In this document: positions 8,187-15,734 of the stretch, piece after piece
Layout: each line of letters starts with the position of its first letter
Position numbering within the stretch: the first letter of the stretch is position 1
NCBI RefSeq assembly: GCF_030124175.1
Contig: NZ_JASKMT010000006.1
Location: forward strand, 226,492 to 290,491
From: Streptomyces sp. 549
GTDB lineage: Bacteria > Actinomycetota > Actinomycetes > Streptomycetales > Streptomycetaceae
Length of the DNA: 64,000 nt
Direction: 5' to 3'
The notes under the pieces: model-generated
Seen by the model: only the letters and a program-made list of their open reading frames with translations
Databases searched by the model: none
What the model was told of the DNA's origin: nothing
Translations under genes and position numbers: made by a program

Positions 8187-8360
8187 GCGCTCGGTGAGCG
8201 GCCCTGCCGCGCCCGGCGCACGCCCGGCGGCGGAGCCCAGCGATGGCGCCCGCGGTGGCGCCCGGCGGTGGCGCTCGGGTGGCGCCCTGCGGGGAGGGGG
8301 AACCCGGCGGGTCCGGCCGCGGTGGGGGACGCGGGCGGACCCGGCCGGGTCGTCTGGGGG

Positions 8361-9227
8361 TCAGCCGGCCTGGGCGTGGTCGGCTGGTGGTGGCAGGTCG
8401 AGCTGTGCGGCGACGGTCAGCGCGCACAGCCCGCTGTCGCGGCCGGCGCCGGGCCGGGCGGTCAGCAGCCGCGGCCCGTCGGGCGTGGCGGCGACGGACA
8501 CCAGGGACGGGCCGACGCGGTAGTCGATGGCGTCCAGGACGTCACCGACCAGGCGGCGAATCGGTTCTTCATCGAGGTCCTCGTCGGGGCGCAGGTCGGG
8601 ACGGACGGCGAGCACGGTGTGTGCGCCGCCGAAGGAGTGCGCCTCGGCCTCGTAGCGCGGGCCCGGCAGGTACTGCTCGACGAGCAGCGGCGCGTCGTCG
8701 GGCAGCGTGGTCGCCAGCTCCCGGGCGGACGCAGCGTCCCGCAGGGTGTGGTTCCCGGCCGGGGTGGTGCCGCGCGGCACCACCGTGCAGGGGAAGCCGA
8801 CCTTGGCCGCGGCCTTCGCCAGCGCGGCGGGCTCGCACAGCTCGAAGCGCACCGGGTGGGCGGTGAACTGGTTGGTGCGGTCCCTCAGCACCGCCGGGTC
8901 GGTCAGCGCTGCGACCACCGGTGGGGGGTTGCCCGGCAGTCGCAGCGCTGCGTTGGCCCACGAGGCGGCGAGCGCGCTGGCGGGGTCGAAGCCGAAGACG
9001 GCCGCGCGGTCGTGGCGGGCGAACGCGCCGAGCGCGCCGACGAGAGCGCGGCGGTCGCTCCAGTCGGCCTCGATCATGCCGTCGGCCTCTGCGGCGGTCT
9101 GCCGCATGCCGGGCGCCGCGAGGTCGGGGCCCACCACGAGGGTGCGGGCCCCGACCCTGCGTGCCGCCCTTACCGTCCGCAGGCGGGGGCTGAGCAGGAC
9201 GGCGGTGGGCGTGGGGGGTGGTCTCAT
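8361..9227 (-). CDS. Degenerate ATP-grasp-like protein, peptide cluster
   Basis: 288 residues with the overall ATP-grasp layout but lost catalytic positions. The ATP-binding lysine motif seen in the upstream partner (VVVKP) is here CTVVPRG, and the metal-ligand segment (EVASRVGG in the partner) is here LLTARPGAGRD. A recognisable LLVEQYLPGPRYEAEAHSF stretch (E..V.G.E pattern) remains. The ATG overlaps the partner's stop by 4 nt, so the two are translationally coupled and likely form a complex. It may be a regulatory or substrate-binding subunit of the ATP-grasp ligase, or a diverged enzyme. It is the last gene of the peptide operon. The family is supported; the function is inferred. Confidence 0.7.
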   Translation of the reverse strand: MRPPPTPTAVLLSPRLRTVRAARRVGARTLVVGPDLAAPGMRQTAAEADGMIEADWSDRRALVGALGAFARHDRAAVFGFDPASALAASWANAALRLPGNPPPVVAALTDPAVLRDRTNQFTAHPVRFELCEPAALAKAAAKVGFPCTVVPRGTTPAGNHTLRDAASARELATTLPDDAPLLVEQYLPGPRYEAEAHSFGGAHTVLAVRPDLRPDEDLDEEPIRRLVGDVLDAIDYRVGPSLVSVAATPDGPRLLTARPGAGRDSGLCALTVAAQLDLPPPADHAQAG

Positions 9228-10429
9228 GGGGCGGGCTCCGGAGCGCCGTGGACCACGTGCTCCTCAAGCCAGCCTTCGCAGGTGTGCAGCCGGTCCATCA
9301 GTTCGCTGGAGTCGCCGCCGGCCACGATGGTCCAGCAGACGCCTGCGGCGCTGTGCAGCGGTCCGGCACTGACGTCACCGGGTGCGAGGTTGGGTACGTG
9401 CTCCCGCACCCAGTCGAAGGGCGGCGGCCCGGGGACGGACACCACCCGTCCGGGGCGGGGGGTGATGCACAGTTCTCCGTGCACCGCGCGCGGCACCTCA
9501 AGGGGTTCCGCGCGGAGCGGCAGTCCGGTGGCGAGCCGGAACCAGGTCTCCTTCGGGTCGATGCCGTAGGTGCGGCGGATGAGCTGCGGGATGCGAGCTC
9601 CACCCACCCGCGAGGCGACCTCGCAGAGCAGCAGGCGATCATCGAGTGTGTGGAACACCTCCAGGTGGTATGCGCCGACCTCCGGCGCGGGCATCACTTT
9701 CATCAGCGTGTCGAAGAAGTCGGCGAGCCGTGCCGACATCGGTTCGTGCGGGTGGAGCAGGACCGAGCCGTTGTTGGCGCCGGACAGCGCCTCCAGGCAG
9801 CCGGTGTAGTAGCGGCCGGCCGACACGAAGCGGAAGTCCGGGGCGATGACCGCGTCGACGTGGTACACCTCGCCGCGGACGAACTCCTCCGCCATCAGGT
9901 CGTGCCGCCACCTCCGTGCGCCGAAGGCGGCGAGGTCCGACTGCGACCTCAGTACCGTCACCCCGCGCGAGCCGCCCTCGCTGACGGGTTTCACCACCAC
10001 CGGGTACCCCCGCTCGGCGACGAACCCCTCCAGGTCGCGGAAGGACCGCAGCCGGGTGTACGCCGGAACGGGCACCCCCTGCGCGGCCAGGTCCTTCATC
10101 AGTGCCTTGTCCCGGAAGGCCCGGGCGCTGGCCTCGCTCTGGCCGGGCACGGCGAGCCGGTCCCGCAGCCGGCCGACCCGTTCGAGGTCGTACTCGTTGT
10201 CCGTGAGGACGTGCTCGAAGGGCGCCTGACCGACTGCCCGGGCGGCCATCCGCAGAGCGGCCAGCTCGGCGTAAGACCCGGCCGCGATGCCGGTGACCTG
10301 CTCGTAGTGCGCGTACCGCTCAGGTCCGGGCAGCGGATTCCCGGTGAACACCACCATGTCGGAGGCGAGTTCCGGAAGCATCTCCGCGTAGTCGTCGCTC
10401 GGACCACCGTTGACGACGAGCGTGGTCAT
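9224..10429 (-). CDS. ATP-grasp ligase, peptide cluster
   Basis: 401 residues. An N-terminal Rossmann-like pre-ATP-grasp domain (MTTLVVNGG to about residue 105) is followed by ARAFRDKALMKDLAAQGVPV, the glycine-rich ATP loop KPVSEGGSRGV, the hinge motif MAEEFVRGEVYHVDAV and the Mg-binding LLCEVASRVGG. All catalytic landmarks of carboxylate-amine or carboxylate-hydroxyl ligases are present. It resembles L-amino-acid ligase or carnosine-synthase-type enzymes more than the RimK-like graspetide ligases, but this is by eye. It follows the small peptide gene by 40 nt on the same strand and overlaps the next gene by ATGA. It probably ligates or cyclises the peptide or a derived metabolite in the cytoplasm. 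Confidence 0.85.
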   Translation of the reverse strand: MTTLVVNGGPSDDYAEMLPELASDMVVFTGNPLPGPERYAHYEQVTGIAAGSYAELAALRMAARAVGQAPFEHVLTDNEYDLERVGRLRDRLAVPGQSEASARAFRDKALMKDLAAQGVPVPAYTRLRSFRDLEGFVAERGYPVVVKPVSEGGSRGVTVLRSQSDLAAFGARRWRHDLMAEEFVRGEVYHVDAVIAPDFRFVSAGRYYTGCLEALSGANNGSVLLHPHEPMSARLADFFDTLMKVMPAPEVGAYHLEVFHTLDDRLLLCEVASRVGGARIPQLIRRTYGIDPKETWFRLATGLPLRAEPLEVPRAVHGELCITPRPGRVVSVPGPPPFDWVREHVPNLAPGDVSAGPLHSAAGVCWTIVAGGDSSELMDRLHTCEGWLEEHVVHGAPEPAP

Positions 10430-10469
10430 CTGCAGATTCTCCGAGTGTCAGCCGGCTGCGACGGGAGTG

Positions 10470-10616
10470 TCAGCCCCAGGACCAGCTGGTGTCCCCGGAC
10501 GCCTCGACCTGTGCCGCGACGGGTGCCTGGCTCGCCCCCGAGGAGGCCAGCTGGGCGCCGCCGAACGCCAGCGCGATGATGAAAGGTACGGCAAAGACGC
10601 GAGTGAACCTCTTCAC
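10470..10616 (-). CDS. Small secreted/precursor peptide, 48 aa
   Basis: The GTG at 10614-10616 has a strong GGGAGGAA 4 nt upstream. The peptide has a basic start (KRFTR), a hydrophobic stretch VFAVPFIIALAFGGAQLA, a small-residue region ending APVAAQ, and a distinctive C-terminus EASGDTSWSWG. It reads as a signal or leader segment plus a core of about 12 residues. It is the first gene of an operon with two ATP-grasp genes, opposite a LuxR-type regulator. The core has one Glu, one Asp, several Ser/Thr and two Trp, residues that ATP-grasp enzymes could cross-link. The alternative is a secreted signalling peptide sensed by the regulator. I know of no exact match. Confidence 0.75.
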   Translation of the reverse strand: MKRFTRVFAVPFIIALAFGGAQLASSGASQAPVAAQVEASGDTSWSWG

Positions 10617-10781
10617 AAGATTCCTCCCTGTTGAACTCGGCAGCGTCCCCAACCGACCGCTGCATTCCACGGTTGATATTCACGTGGCGCGGCAGCGGTT
10701 CCAAGGGGTTTGCCCTGGCGGCATGTCGCCTGGCACGTTGTCGCCTCAGGAGGCTCGGATGAGATCAAGGAAGCTGGGACT
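10617..10781. promoter_or_regulatory. Divergent promoter region with operator-like repeats
   Basis: This 165-nt gap separates the peptide operon from the regulator. GGCGGCATGTCGCC (10717-10730) is a 14-bp palindrome with one mismatched pair, and TGTCGCC recurs at 10724-10730 and 10739-10745, a 15-bp step. These are plausible sites for the adjacent LuxR-type regulator, placing it about 37-65 nt before its own GTG start. Confidence 0.45.
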
Positions 10782-11822
10782 GTGCTGGAGACAGGCGAAA
10801 TAGACGCGACGGCCTCCCGGGTCTACCGGCTTCGGGTCATCCACGCCACCGACACCGCCGAACGCATCGCGGCACGTGCCGGACTCACCGCCGAGGCCGT
10901 CGCCGCGGCGGAGGCCCGGCTCGCCGCGCTGGGCCTGCTCCAGACGGCGCCCGGTGGCGGCTGGGCCGCGGTCAGCCCGGAGACCGCCGCGGACACGCTG
11001 CTGGCCAACGCGCAGAAGGACGTACTGGAGCGCCAGACGGCCATCGCGAGCACCCGGGCGCGGCTGCACGCCCTCACCGGCGAGTACCTGGAAGCCCGCA
11101 GCATGCGCTCGGACAAGGGCAGCATCGAGGTCATCGAGGGCATCGACAGCATCCGCTCGGTGATGGACGACCTGGCGCGGCACTGCACGACGGCGGTCGA
11201 CGCTCTGGTGCCGGGCGGCGGCATGAACGAGGCGAGCATCGGCTCGGCCCTCCCCCTGGACCTGGAGACGCTGGCCCGCGGCGTGCGGATGCGCACCCTG
11301 TTCCAGCACAGCGCGCAGAAGCACCGGCCCACCGCCCGGTACGCGGCGCGGATCAGCGCGGCGGGCGCACAGGTGCGCAGCACCGGGGTGCTGCCGTCGC
11401 GCATGCTCATCACCGACCGCGGTTCGGCGGTGCTGCCGGTCGATCCGGCGAACCCGGCGGCCGGTGTCGTCCTGGTCCGCGACCCGGCGATGCTGGGCTT
11501 CCTGCGGCGGCTGTTCGACCACCACTGGGAGCGCGGCCTGGAGTTCACCGCGCCGCAGGAGGCCGAGCGGGAGGGCGCCGGAGGCGACGAGGGCGGTGTG
11601 GGCAGTGTGGGACTGGAAGGTGGCGGCTCCGAGCCGAGCGAGCTGGAACGGGACGTGCTGCTGCTGATGGCGGGCGGCAAGAAGAACGAGGTGATCGCGC
11701 ACCAGCTCGGCATCTCGCCGCGTTCGGTCAGCCGCATCGTCGCCAACCTGATGGACCGGCTGGATGCCACCAGCCGCTTCCAGGCCGGGGTGCGCGCCGC
11801 CATGAACGGCTGGCTCTCCTGA
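10782..11822 (+). CDS. TrmB-like/LuxR-type two-HTH regulator
   Basis: 346 residues. The GTG at 10782 has AAGGAAG about 9 nt upstream. Residues 1-55 look like a winged-helix, TrmB/MarR-like segment (TAERIAARAGLTAEAVAAAEARL). The middle part (GSIEVIEGIDSIRSVMDDL to about residue 255) resembles the phospholipase-D-like sensor domain found in actinobacterial TrmB/LuxR hybrids. The C-terminus is a LuxR/FixJ HTH (ERDVLLLMAGGKKNEVIAHQ, then ISPRSVSRIVANLMDRL). It is divergent from the peptide/ATP-grasp operon and probably controls it. An acidic Gly-rich linker near residue 270 separates sensor and HTH. The ligand is unknown; the peptide or its product is the obvious candidate. Confidence 0.82.
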   Translation: MLETGEIDATASRVYRLRVIHATDTAERIAARAGLTAEAVAAAEARLAALGLLQTAPGGGWAAVSPETAADTLLANAQKDVLERQTAIASTRARLHALTGEYLEARSMRSDKGSIEVIEGIDSIRSVMDDLARHCTTAVDALVPGGGMNEASIGSALPLDLETLARGVRMRTLFQHSAQKHRPTARYAARISAAGAQVRSTGVLPSRMLITDRGSAVLPVDPANPAAGVVLVRDPAMLGFLRRLFDHHWERGLEFTAPQEAEREGAGGDEGGVGSVGLEGGGSEPSELERDVLLLMAGGKKNEVIAHQLGISPRSVSRIVANLMDRLDATSRFQAGVRAAMNGWLS

Positions 11823-12081
11823 CGCGCGTCCCGCCCGGCGGGAGTGCCGGTGCCCGGCCGTGCACCCCCGGTCGCCGAAAGGATCGCGCACCCCGGTCGC
11901 CGAGAACGATTCGGCGAAGTGATCCGCGGCTGCGTTGAGCGTCCCGCCGCCGCGCTGCGTATTCCGTCGGAGGGAACTCGCACGGCTGCGGAGAACTGGC
12001 GGGCCGGGCGGGGTGAGGTCAGGTCAGGTCAGGCAGTACATGCGGAGCCACCCGCGCAGGCATGCGGCACAGGAGGTTGTG
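11823..12081. other. Intergenic region, no gene seen
   Basis: It contains a direct repeat of CACCCC(C)GGTCGCCGA near 11860-11905 and three AGGTC pentamers in tandem at about 12016-12033, shortly before the next gene's ribosome site. No RNA or coding frame was recognised. Confidence 0.5.
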
Positions 12082-12834
12082 ATGGCACCCCGGCACGGGT
12101 CCCACTCGTGGGAGGACGACCTGCATTTGTTCCGCAACGCGGACGGCCGGTCCGCACCCGGACCGGCCGGGCCGGAGGACGCCACCCAGGTGATGTCCGC
12201 GACCCGGCTCATTCCGCCGATCCGGGACGAGGACCCCGGCTTCCTGCCGTCGATGCGGCACGAGTCCGACTGGGAACAGGCGCAGCGCAGGCGCCGCCGC
12301 CCACTGCGGGCCGCCGCCTGGACGGTGCTGACCGGCAGCGCGGGCTTCGCGCTCGCCATCACGCTGCTGTCCTCCGGCGCGCTGCCGCCGCTGGAGGAGT
12401 GGGGCGCGTTCGGCACCTCGCAGCAGTCCTCGGCCCAGCAGGGCGCACCCGGCGCACCGCCGAGCGCCGGGGCGGGCGACCCGTCAGCCGGCGCGGGTGC
12501 GGACGGCGGCACGGGTGTGAACGGCGGCGCGGACGAGGACGCGGAGCCACCGATCACGGCCCCGCTGCCGCCGGCCGCACCCGTGCCGCCGCAGCCGGAA
12601 CCGGACACGGTCGGCGGTGCACTGCAGCGCGGCGACACCGGCCCGGCGGTGTCCGACCTCCAGACCCGGTTGAGCGGCCTCCCGTCGATCTACCCGCAGC
12701 GGCGGGTGGACGGCACGTTCGACGAGGACCTGAGCCGCGCGGTCGCCCAGTACCAGACGTTCTTCGGCATCACCGGTGACGCACCGGGGGTGTACGGCGA
12801 CCGGACCCGGGCGGATCTGGAAGCACGTACCTGA
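12082..12834 (+). CDS. Membrane protein with peptidoglycan-binding domain
   Basis: 250 residues. The ATG at 12082 has AGGAGG 5 nt upstream; the longer upstream frame lacks this. The cytoplasmic N-terminus contains a DATQVMSATRLIPP segment (a kinase-target-like TQ element), then RRRRRP and one membrane span (AWTVLTGSAGFALAITLLSS). A Gly/Ala/Pro-rich linker follows, and a C-terminal PG_binding_1 domain (GDTGPAVSDLQTRL, DGTFDEDLSRAVAQYQ). The domain should sit in the wall. Its 3' end overlaps the convergent RsbW-like gene by 65 nt. Confidence 0.85.
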   Translation: MAPRHGSHSWEDDLHLFRNADGRSAPGPAGPEDATQVMSATRLIPPIRDEDPGFLPSMRHESDWEQAQRRRRRPLRAAAWTVLTGSAGFALAITLLSSGALPPLEEWGAFGTSQQSSAQQGAPGAPPSAGAGDPSAGAGADGGTGVNGGADEDAEPPITAPLPPAAPVPPQPEPDTVGGALQRGDTGPAVSDLQTRLSGLPSIYPQRRVDGTFDEDLSRAVAQYQTFFGITGDAPGVYGDRTRADLEART

Positions 12835-13336
12835 GCGGGACGACCGCCCCCGGCGCCCCCGCCGGACCGCACGCCCCTGCCGGGCCCGGTGTGCGCACCG
12901 GCTCGGGAGGGTCGAACACACACCAGACGACTTTGCCAGGGCAACGGTCCCGCACACCCCACTCGTCCGCCAGCGCCCGAACCAGCAGCAGCCCGCGCCC
13001 GCTCTCACAGCGAGCCGCCGCCTCCGCCCCGGCCTCGTCCCCATCCGATAGCTGCGGGATGTGCGGCTGTCCGCCACCGCTGTCATGGGCCTCCACCGTC
13101 AGGCACCCGTCCAGGGTCAGCCCGACGCGCATCCGGAAGCCGCGTCCCGGCGGCACGCCGTGCAGCAGGGCGTTGGTGGCGAGTTCGCTGACGCACAGCA
13201 GTACGTCCTCGGCACGGCCGAGCTGGTCCCACTCCAGGAGCGCGCGGGCGGCGAACACCCGAGCGGCCGGTACCGAGCGGCGCTCCCGGCGGAAGAGGCG
13301 TTCCCGGAGCCGCTTGTGTTGAAAGTCCTCTTGCAT
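12770..13336 (-). CDS. RsbW-like ATP-binding anti-sigma/regulatory protein
   Basis: 188 residues with the HATPase_c_2 fold: LLCVSELATNALLHG (N-box with the Mg-coordinating Asn), HDSGGGQPHI (G1-like box) and CESGRGLLLVRALADEWG (G2 box). This small GHKL type, common in Streptomyces, acts as a Ser/Thr kinase or binding partner of anti-anti-sigma or regulatory proteins. It is divergent from an XRE-DUF397 pair, the usual neighbourhood of such proteins in whiJ/abaA-like clusters. The Pro/Gly/Arg-rich C-terminal tail after DPPEPVRT appears disordered and overlaps the opposite gene. Confidence 0.87.
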   Translation of the reverse strand: MQEDFQHKRLRERLFRRERRSVPAARVFAARALLEWDQLGRAEDVLLCVSELATNALLHGVPPGRGFRMRVGLTLDGCLTVEAHDSGGGQPHIPQLSDGDEAGAEAAARCESGRGLLLVRALADEWGVRDRCPGKVVWCVFDPPEPVRTPGPAGACGPAGAPGAVVPLRYVLPDPPGSGRRTPPVRHR

Positions 13337-13381
13337 GCCCCGATGGTCGCGTCCAGTGACTAGCCTTCACCACGGAGTGAT

Positions 13382-13404
13382 CCCGTACAGATTGTCCGTA
13401 CGGG
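13382..13404. promoter_or_regulatory. Inverted repeat in divergent promoter
   Basis: CCCGTAC, 9 nt, GTACGGG: perfect 7-bp arms, centred between the RsbW-like gene and the XRE gene and 46-68 nt upstream of the XRE ATG. A likely operator for autoregulation by the XRE protein. Confidence 0.5.
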
Positions 13405-13449
13405 TCGATTTCCGGTCGTTTCCGGGTCGGCAGGGGGAGTAACGCACGT

Positions 13450-14286
13450 ATGCAGCCACGTACATCACCGCGCAAGCAGCGCAGGAAGAACGCCTCGGCG
13501 ATGAGGCTGGTCGGCGCCCAGGTGGGCCTGTTCCGGCGCAACGCCGGACTCACCCAGGAGCAGTTGGCGGCCCGGGTGTGCGCCGAGTACGAGACGGTCG
13601 CCTCGATCGAGCAGGGCAGGCGCCCGCTGAAACCGGAGCTGGCCGAGGAACTGGACACCCTGCTGCACACCGGCGGCGCGTTGGCGGTGGCACTGGAGCA
13701 CCTGCCGGAGATGGACAAGTACCCGGTCTGGGCCGCCGAGTTCGTAGACCGCGAACGCGAGGCGCTGACCCTTTCGTCGTTCCAGAACCAGGTGGTGCCG
13801 GGTCTGCTTCAGACCGAGGCCTACGCACGAGCGGTGTTCCGCAGCCGCGTCCCCGTGCTCGACGAGGACGAGATCGAGCAGCAGGTGGCGTCCCGGATGG
13901 AACGCCAGGAGATCCTCCAGCAACGGGTGCCGCCGAGTGTGAGCTTTGTGGTCTCCCACGCCGTGCTGATGGACCGCCTGGGCGGCATGGAGACCTGGCG
14001 GGAGATGATGCGCCACCTGCGGGCGAGCTGCGGCACACCGGGCGTCACCGTGCAGATCATGCCCTTCGGCCGCCGCACCCACGCAGGGCTGGACGGGCCC
14101 TTCGTCCTGCTGGAGACCCCCGACCACGAACACCTGGCCTATACCGAGACCCAGCGCGGCAGTCAGCTGGTTTCCGAGCCCGACGAGGTCAGCATCCTGG
14201 CCAGGAAATATGCGATGCTGCGGACCCAGGCTCTCAACTCCGAGGAGAGCAGGGACCTGTTGGACCGACTGCTGGGAGAGGCATGA
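13450..14286 (+). CDS. XRE-family regulator with DUF5753 (WhiJ-like)
   Basis: 278 residues. The HTH spans about residues 18-75 (LVGAQVGLFRRNAGLTQEQL, AARVCAEYETVASIEQGRRP). The C-terminal DUF5753 is clear from SFQNQVVPGLLQTEAYARAV and the later GVTVQIMPFG and GPFVLLE elements. These proteins pair with DUF397 proteins, which relieve DNA binding, and modulate development in Streptomyces. The stop overlaps the DUF397 start by ATGA, so they are coupled. DNA target: probably the inverted repeat just upstream. Confidence 0.93.
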   Translation: MQPRTSPRKQRRKNASAMRLVGAQVGLFRRNAGLTQEQLAARVCAEYETVASIEQGRRPLKPELAEELDTLLHTGGALAVALEHLPEMDKYPVWAAEFVDREREALTLSSFQNQVVPGLLQTEAYARAVFRSRVPVLDEDEIEQQVASRMERQEILQQRVPPSVSFVVSHAVLMDRLGGMETWREMMRHLRASCGTPGVTVQIMPFGRRTHAGLDGPFVLLETPDHEHLAYTETQRGSQLVSEPDEVSILARKYAMLRTQALNSEESRDLLDRLLGEA

Positions 14287-14531
14287 GCACCGCACTGAAC
14301 TGGTTCAAGTCCAGCCACAGCGGCGACGAAGGCGGCGCCTGCCTCGAAGTCGCCTACCAGTGGCGCAAGTCCTCCTACAGCGGCAGTGAGGGCGGCGACT
14401 GCGTCGAGGTCGCCACCTGCCCCGACGCCGTCCACATCCGCGACTCCAAGAACCCCGACGGCCCCGTCCTCACCGTCACCCCCGCAGCCTTCACCGCCCT
14501 CACCACCCACGCCCGCCGCCAGTCCCACTGA
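14283..14531 (+). CDS. DUF397 protein with duplicated KSS motif
   Basis: 82 residues. DUF397 normally has one W.KSS.S...G..CVEVA core; here it occurs twice, as WFKSSHSGDEGGACLEVA (residue 7 on) and WRKSSYSGSEGGDCVEVA (residue 27 on), followed by the usual VHIRDSKNPDGPVLTVTP end. The second copy is closer to consensus. The protein is the small partner of the upstream XRE regulator and overlaps it by 4 nt. The duplication probably arose by a short in-frame tandem event. Confidence 0.9.
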   Translation: MSTALNWFKSSHSGDEGGACLEVAYQWRKSSYSGSEGGDCVEVATCPDAVHIRDSKNPDGPVLTVTPAAFTALTTHARRQSH

Positions 14532-14648
14532 CCCCGGGCGTTCCGGGCGCCCCGAACGCCGCGCGTCCGCGTGGGACGTCCCACGCGGACCGCCGCATCG
14601 GCGGTATCCCCCGGACGTGGCATCACCGGAGTCGGACCCAACGCCCCC

Positions 14649-15386
14649 TCAGGCGGCCGGGCGCAGCTCCGGTGCCCTCAGAGTGCGTGCGAGCCGACCG
14701 AGGAGCACGGCGTTGAACAGCCCGGACAGGACCGCGCCGACGATGAACACCAGCGGGTGCAGCCAGATAAGCGAGGAATACTCCGCCGGTATCGACACCA
14801 GGAAGGCCAGGAGACCGAACGGCGCCGTGGCCAAGATCGTCCAGGCCGCGGTGTATCCCGGGTCCGGCATCAGATACATGGTGCCGAGGTAGAGACCCAG
14901 CGCCCCCGCAACCACGACCAGGTACCCGCGCGCGAGCCAGTTGTCCACCGCGGGCGCCAGCAGGGTCCGGGCCCTCCGCAGGCGGGAGTGTGCAGTAAGC
15001 GCCTCTTCCGACACCTGCCGTGTGGAAGGAACCGAGAGCTGCGGGAGCGACTCACGCAGGCTGGGTGATGCGGGGACCCTCTTGACGAGGGCACCGAGCA
15101 CGGCGGCGTTCGCCAAGGCACACAGGAGAAGCCATACGGTCCAGAGGCCGAGGGCCAGCACCCCGACCGCCATGCTGCTCGCAGTGCCGGGGCCGAAGGG
15201 GAGGAACAGGACTAGAAAGGAGAGGGGTGCCGTGAGCATCAGGGGGTTTGGAAAGAAGACACTCGCCGGGAAGAAGAACGAGGCGACGACGAGGGCCAAG
15301 TAGCCCCGGGCGAGCCAGTTGTCCGTGGCAAGCACAAGGAGCCGACGCGTGCGCGGGAGGCGGCGCGGGGTGGAGGCATGCGGCAT
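14649..15386 (-). CDS. Membrane protein with internal duplication
   Basis: 245 residues. The ATG at 15384-15386 has AAGGAA 7 nt upstream. Two homologous halves each start with an arginine-rich stretch and a DNWLARGYL motif: RTRRLLVLATDNWLARGYLA (near residue 12) and RARTLLAPAVDNWLARGYLV (near residue 142). Each is followed by three hydrophobic helices and ends in a NAAVLGALVKR / NAVLLGRLART pattern. It resembles the SCO4225-like family of Streptomyces membrane proteins, here as a tandem fusion. It stands alone in the operon sense; function unknown. Confidence 0.8.
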   Translation of the reverse strand: MPHASTPRRLPRTRRLLVLATDNWLARGYLALVVASFFFPASVFFPNPLMLTAPLSFLVLFLPFGPGTASSMAVGVLALGLWTVWLLLCALANAAVLGALVKRVPASPSLRESLPQLSVPSTRQVSEEALTAHSRLRRARTLLAPAVDNWLARGYLVVVAGALGLYLGTMYLMPDPGYTAAWTILATAPFGLLAFLVSIPAEYSSLIWLHPLVFIVGAVLSGLFNAVLLGRLARTLRAPELRPAA

Positions 15387-15699
15387 CGCGAGTTCCTTCG
15401 GGTTGCTCAGGTTGACGCTCTCCACACTGGACCGGGATGCGCGATCAAGCATGAGTACAGGTACTCACAGCGGCACGGGTTTCGAAGAGTGCCAGAACCC
15501 CCACCGCGATTCATGCATCGCTTCTGGCCGCGTCCGGAGGTGGCCAGGGAGAAAAGCAACCTCGGTGAGCGTGAAATCGCCGCCCAGCACGACAACTACC
15601 GCAGAGAAACCGAGCAGCCATTTTCCCCATGTACCGGCGAGGCCCCCACAGACGCGCTCGACCGGTTCCTACGCCATCTGACGCCGCAGGCCGCTGAGA
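15387..15699. other. Intergenic, no gene recognised
   Basis: About 300 nt between the membrane protein start and the reductase terminator. It contains the leftward promoter of the membrane protein. Short frames exist on both strands, but none has a ribosome site or credible protein features. Confidence 0.5.
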
Positions 15700-15730
15700 C
15701 CGGGCGCCCGCACGGGGGTCGGGCGCCCGG
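15700..15730 (-). terminator. Strong hairpin terminator after the DHFR-like gene
   Basis: Perfect 11-bp arms CCGGGCGCCCG and CGGGCGCCCGG around a 9-nt loop, 4 nt past the stop of the minus-strand reductase gene. Confidence 0.8.
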
Positions 15731-15734
15731 AGGC

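Noticed and set aside
8361..10616. Classical microviridin-type graspetide cluster
   Set aside because: The ligases lack obvious RimK-type features and the precursor has no PFFxxFL-type leader, so only a looser peptide/ATP-grasp description is supported.
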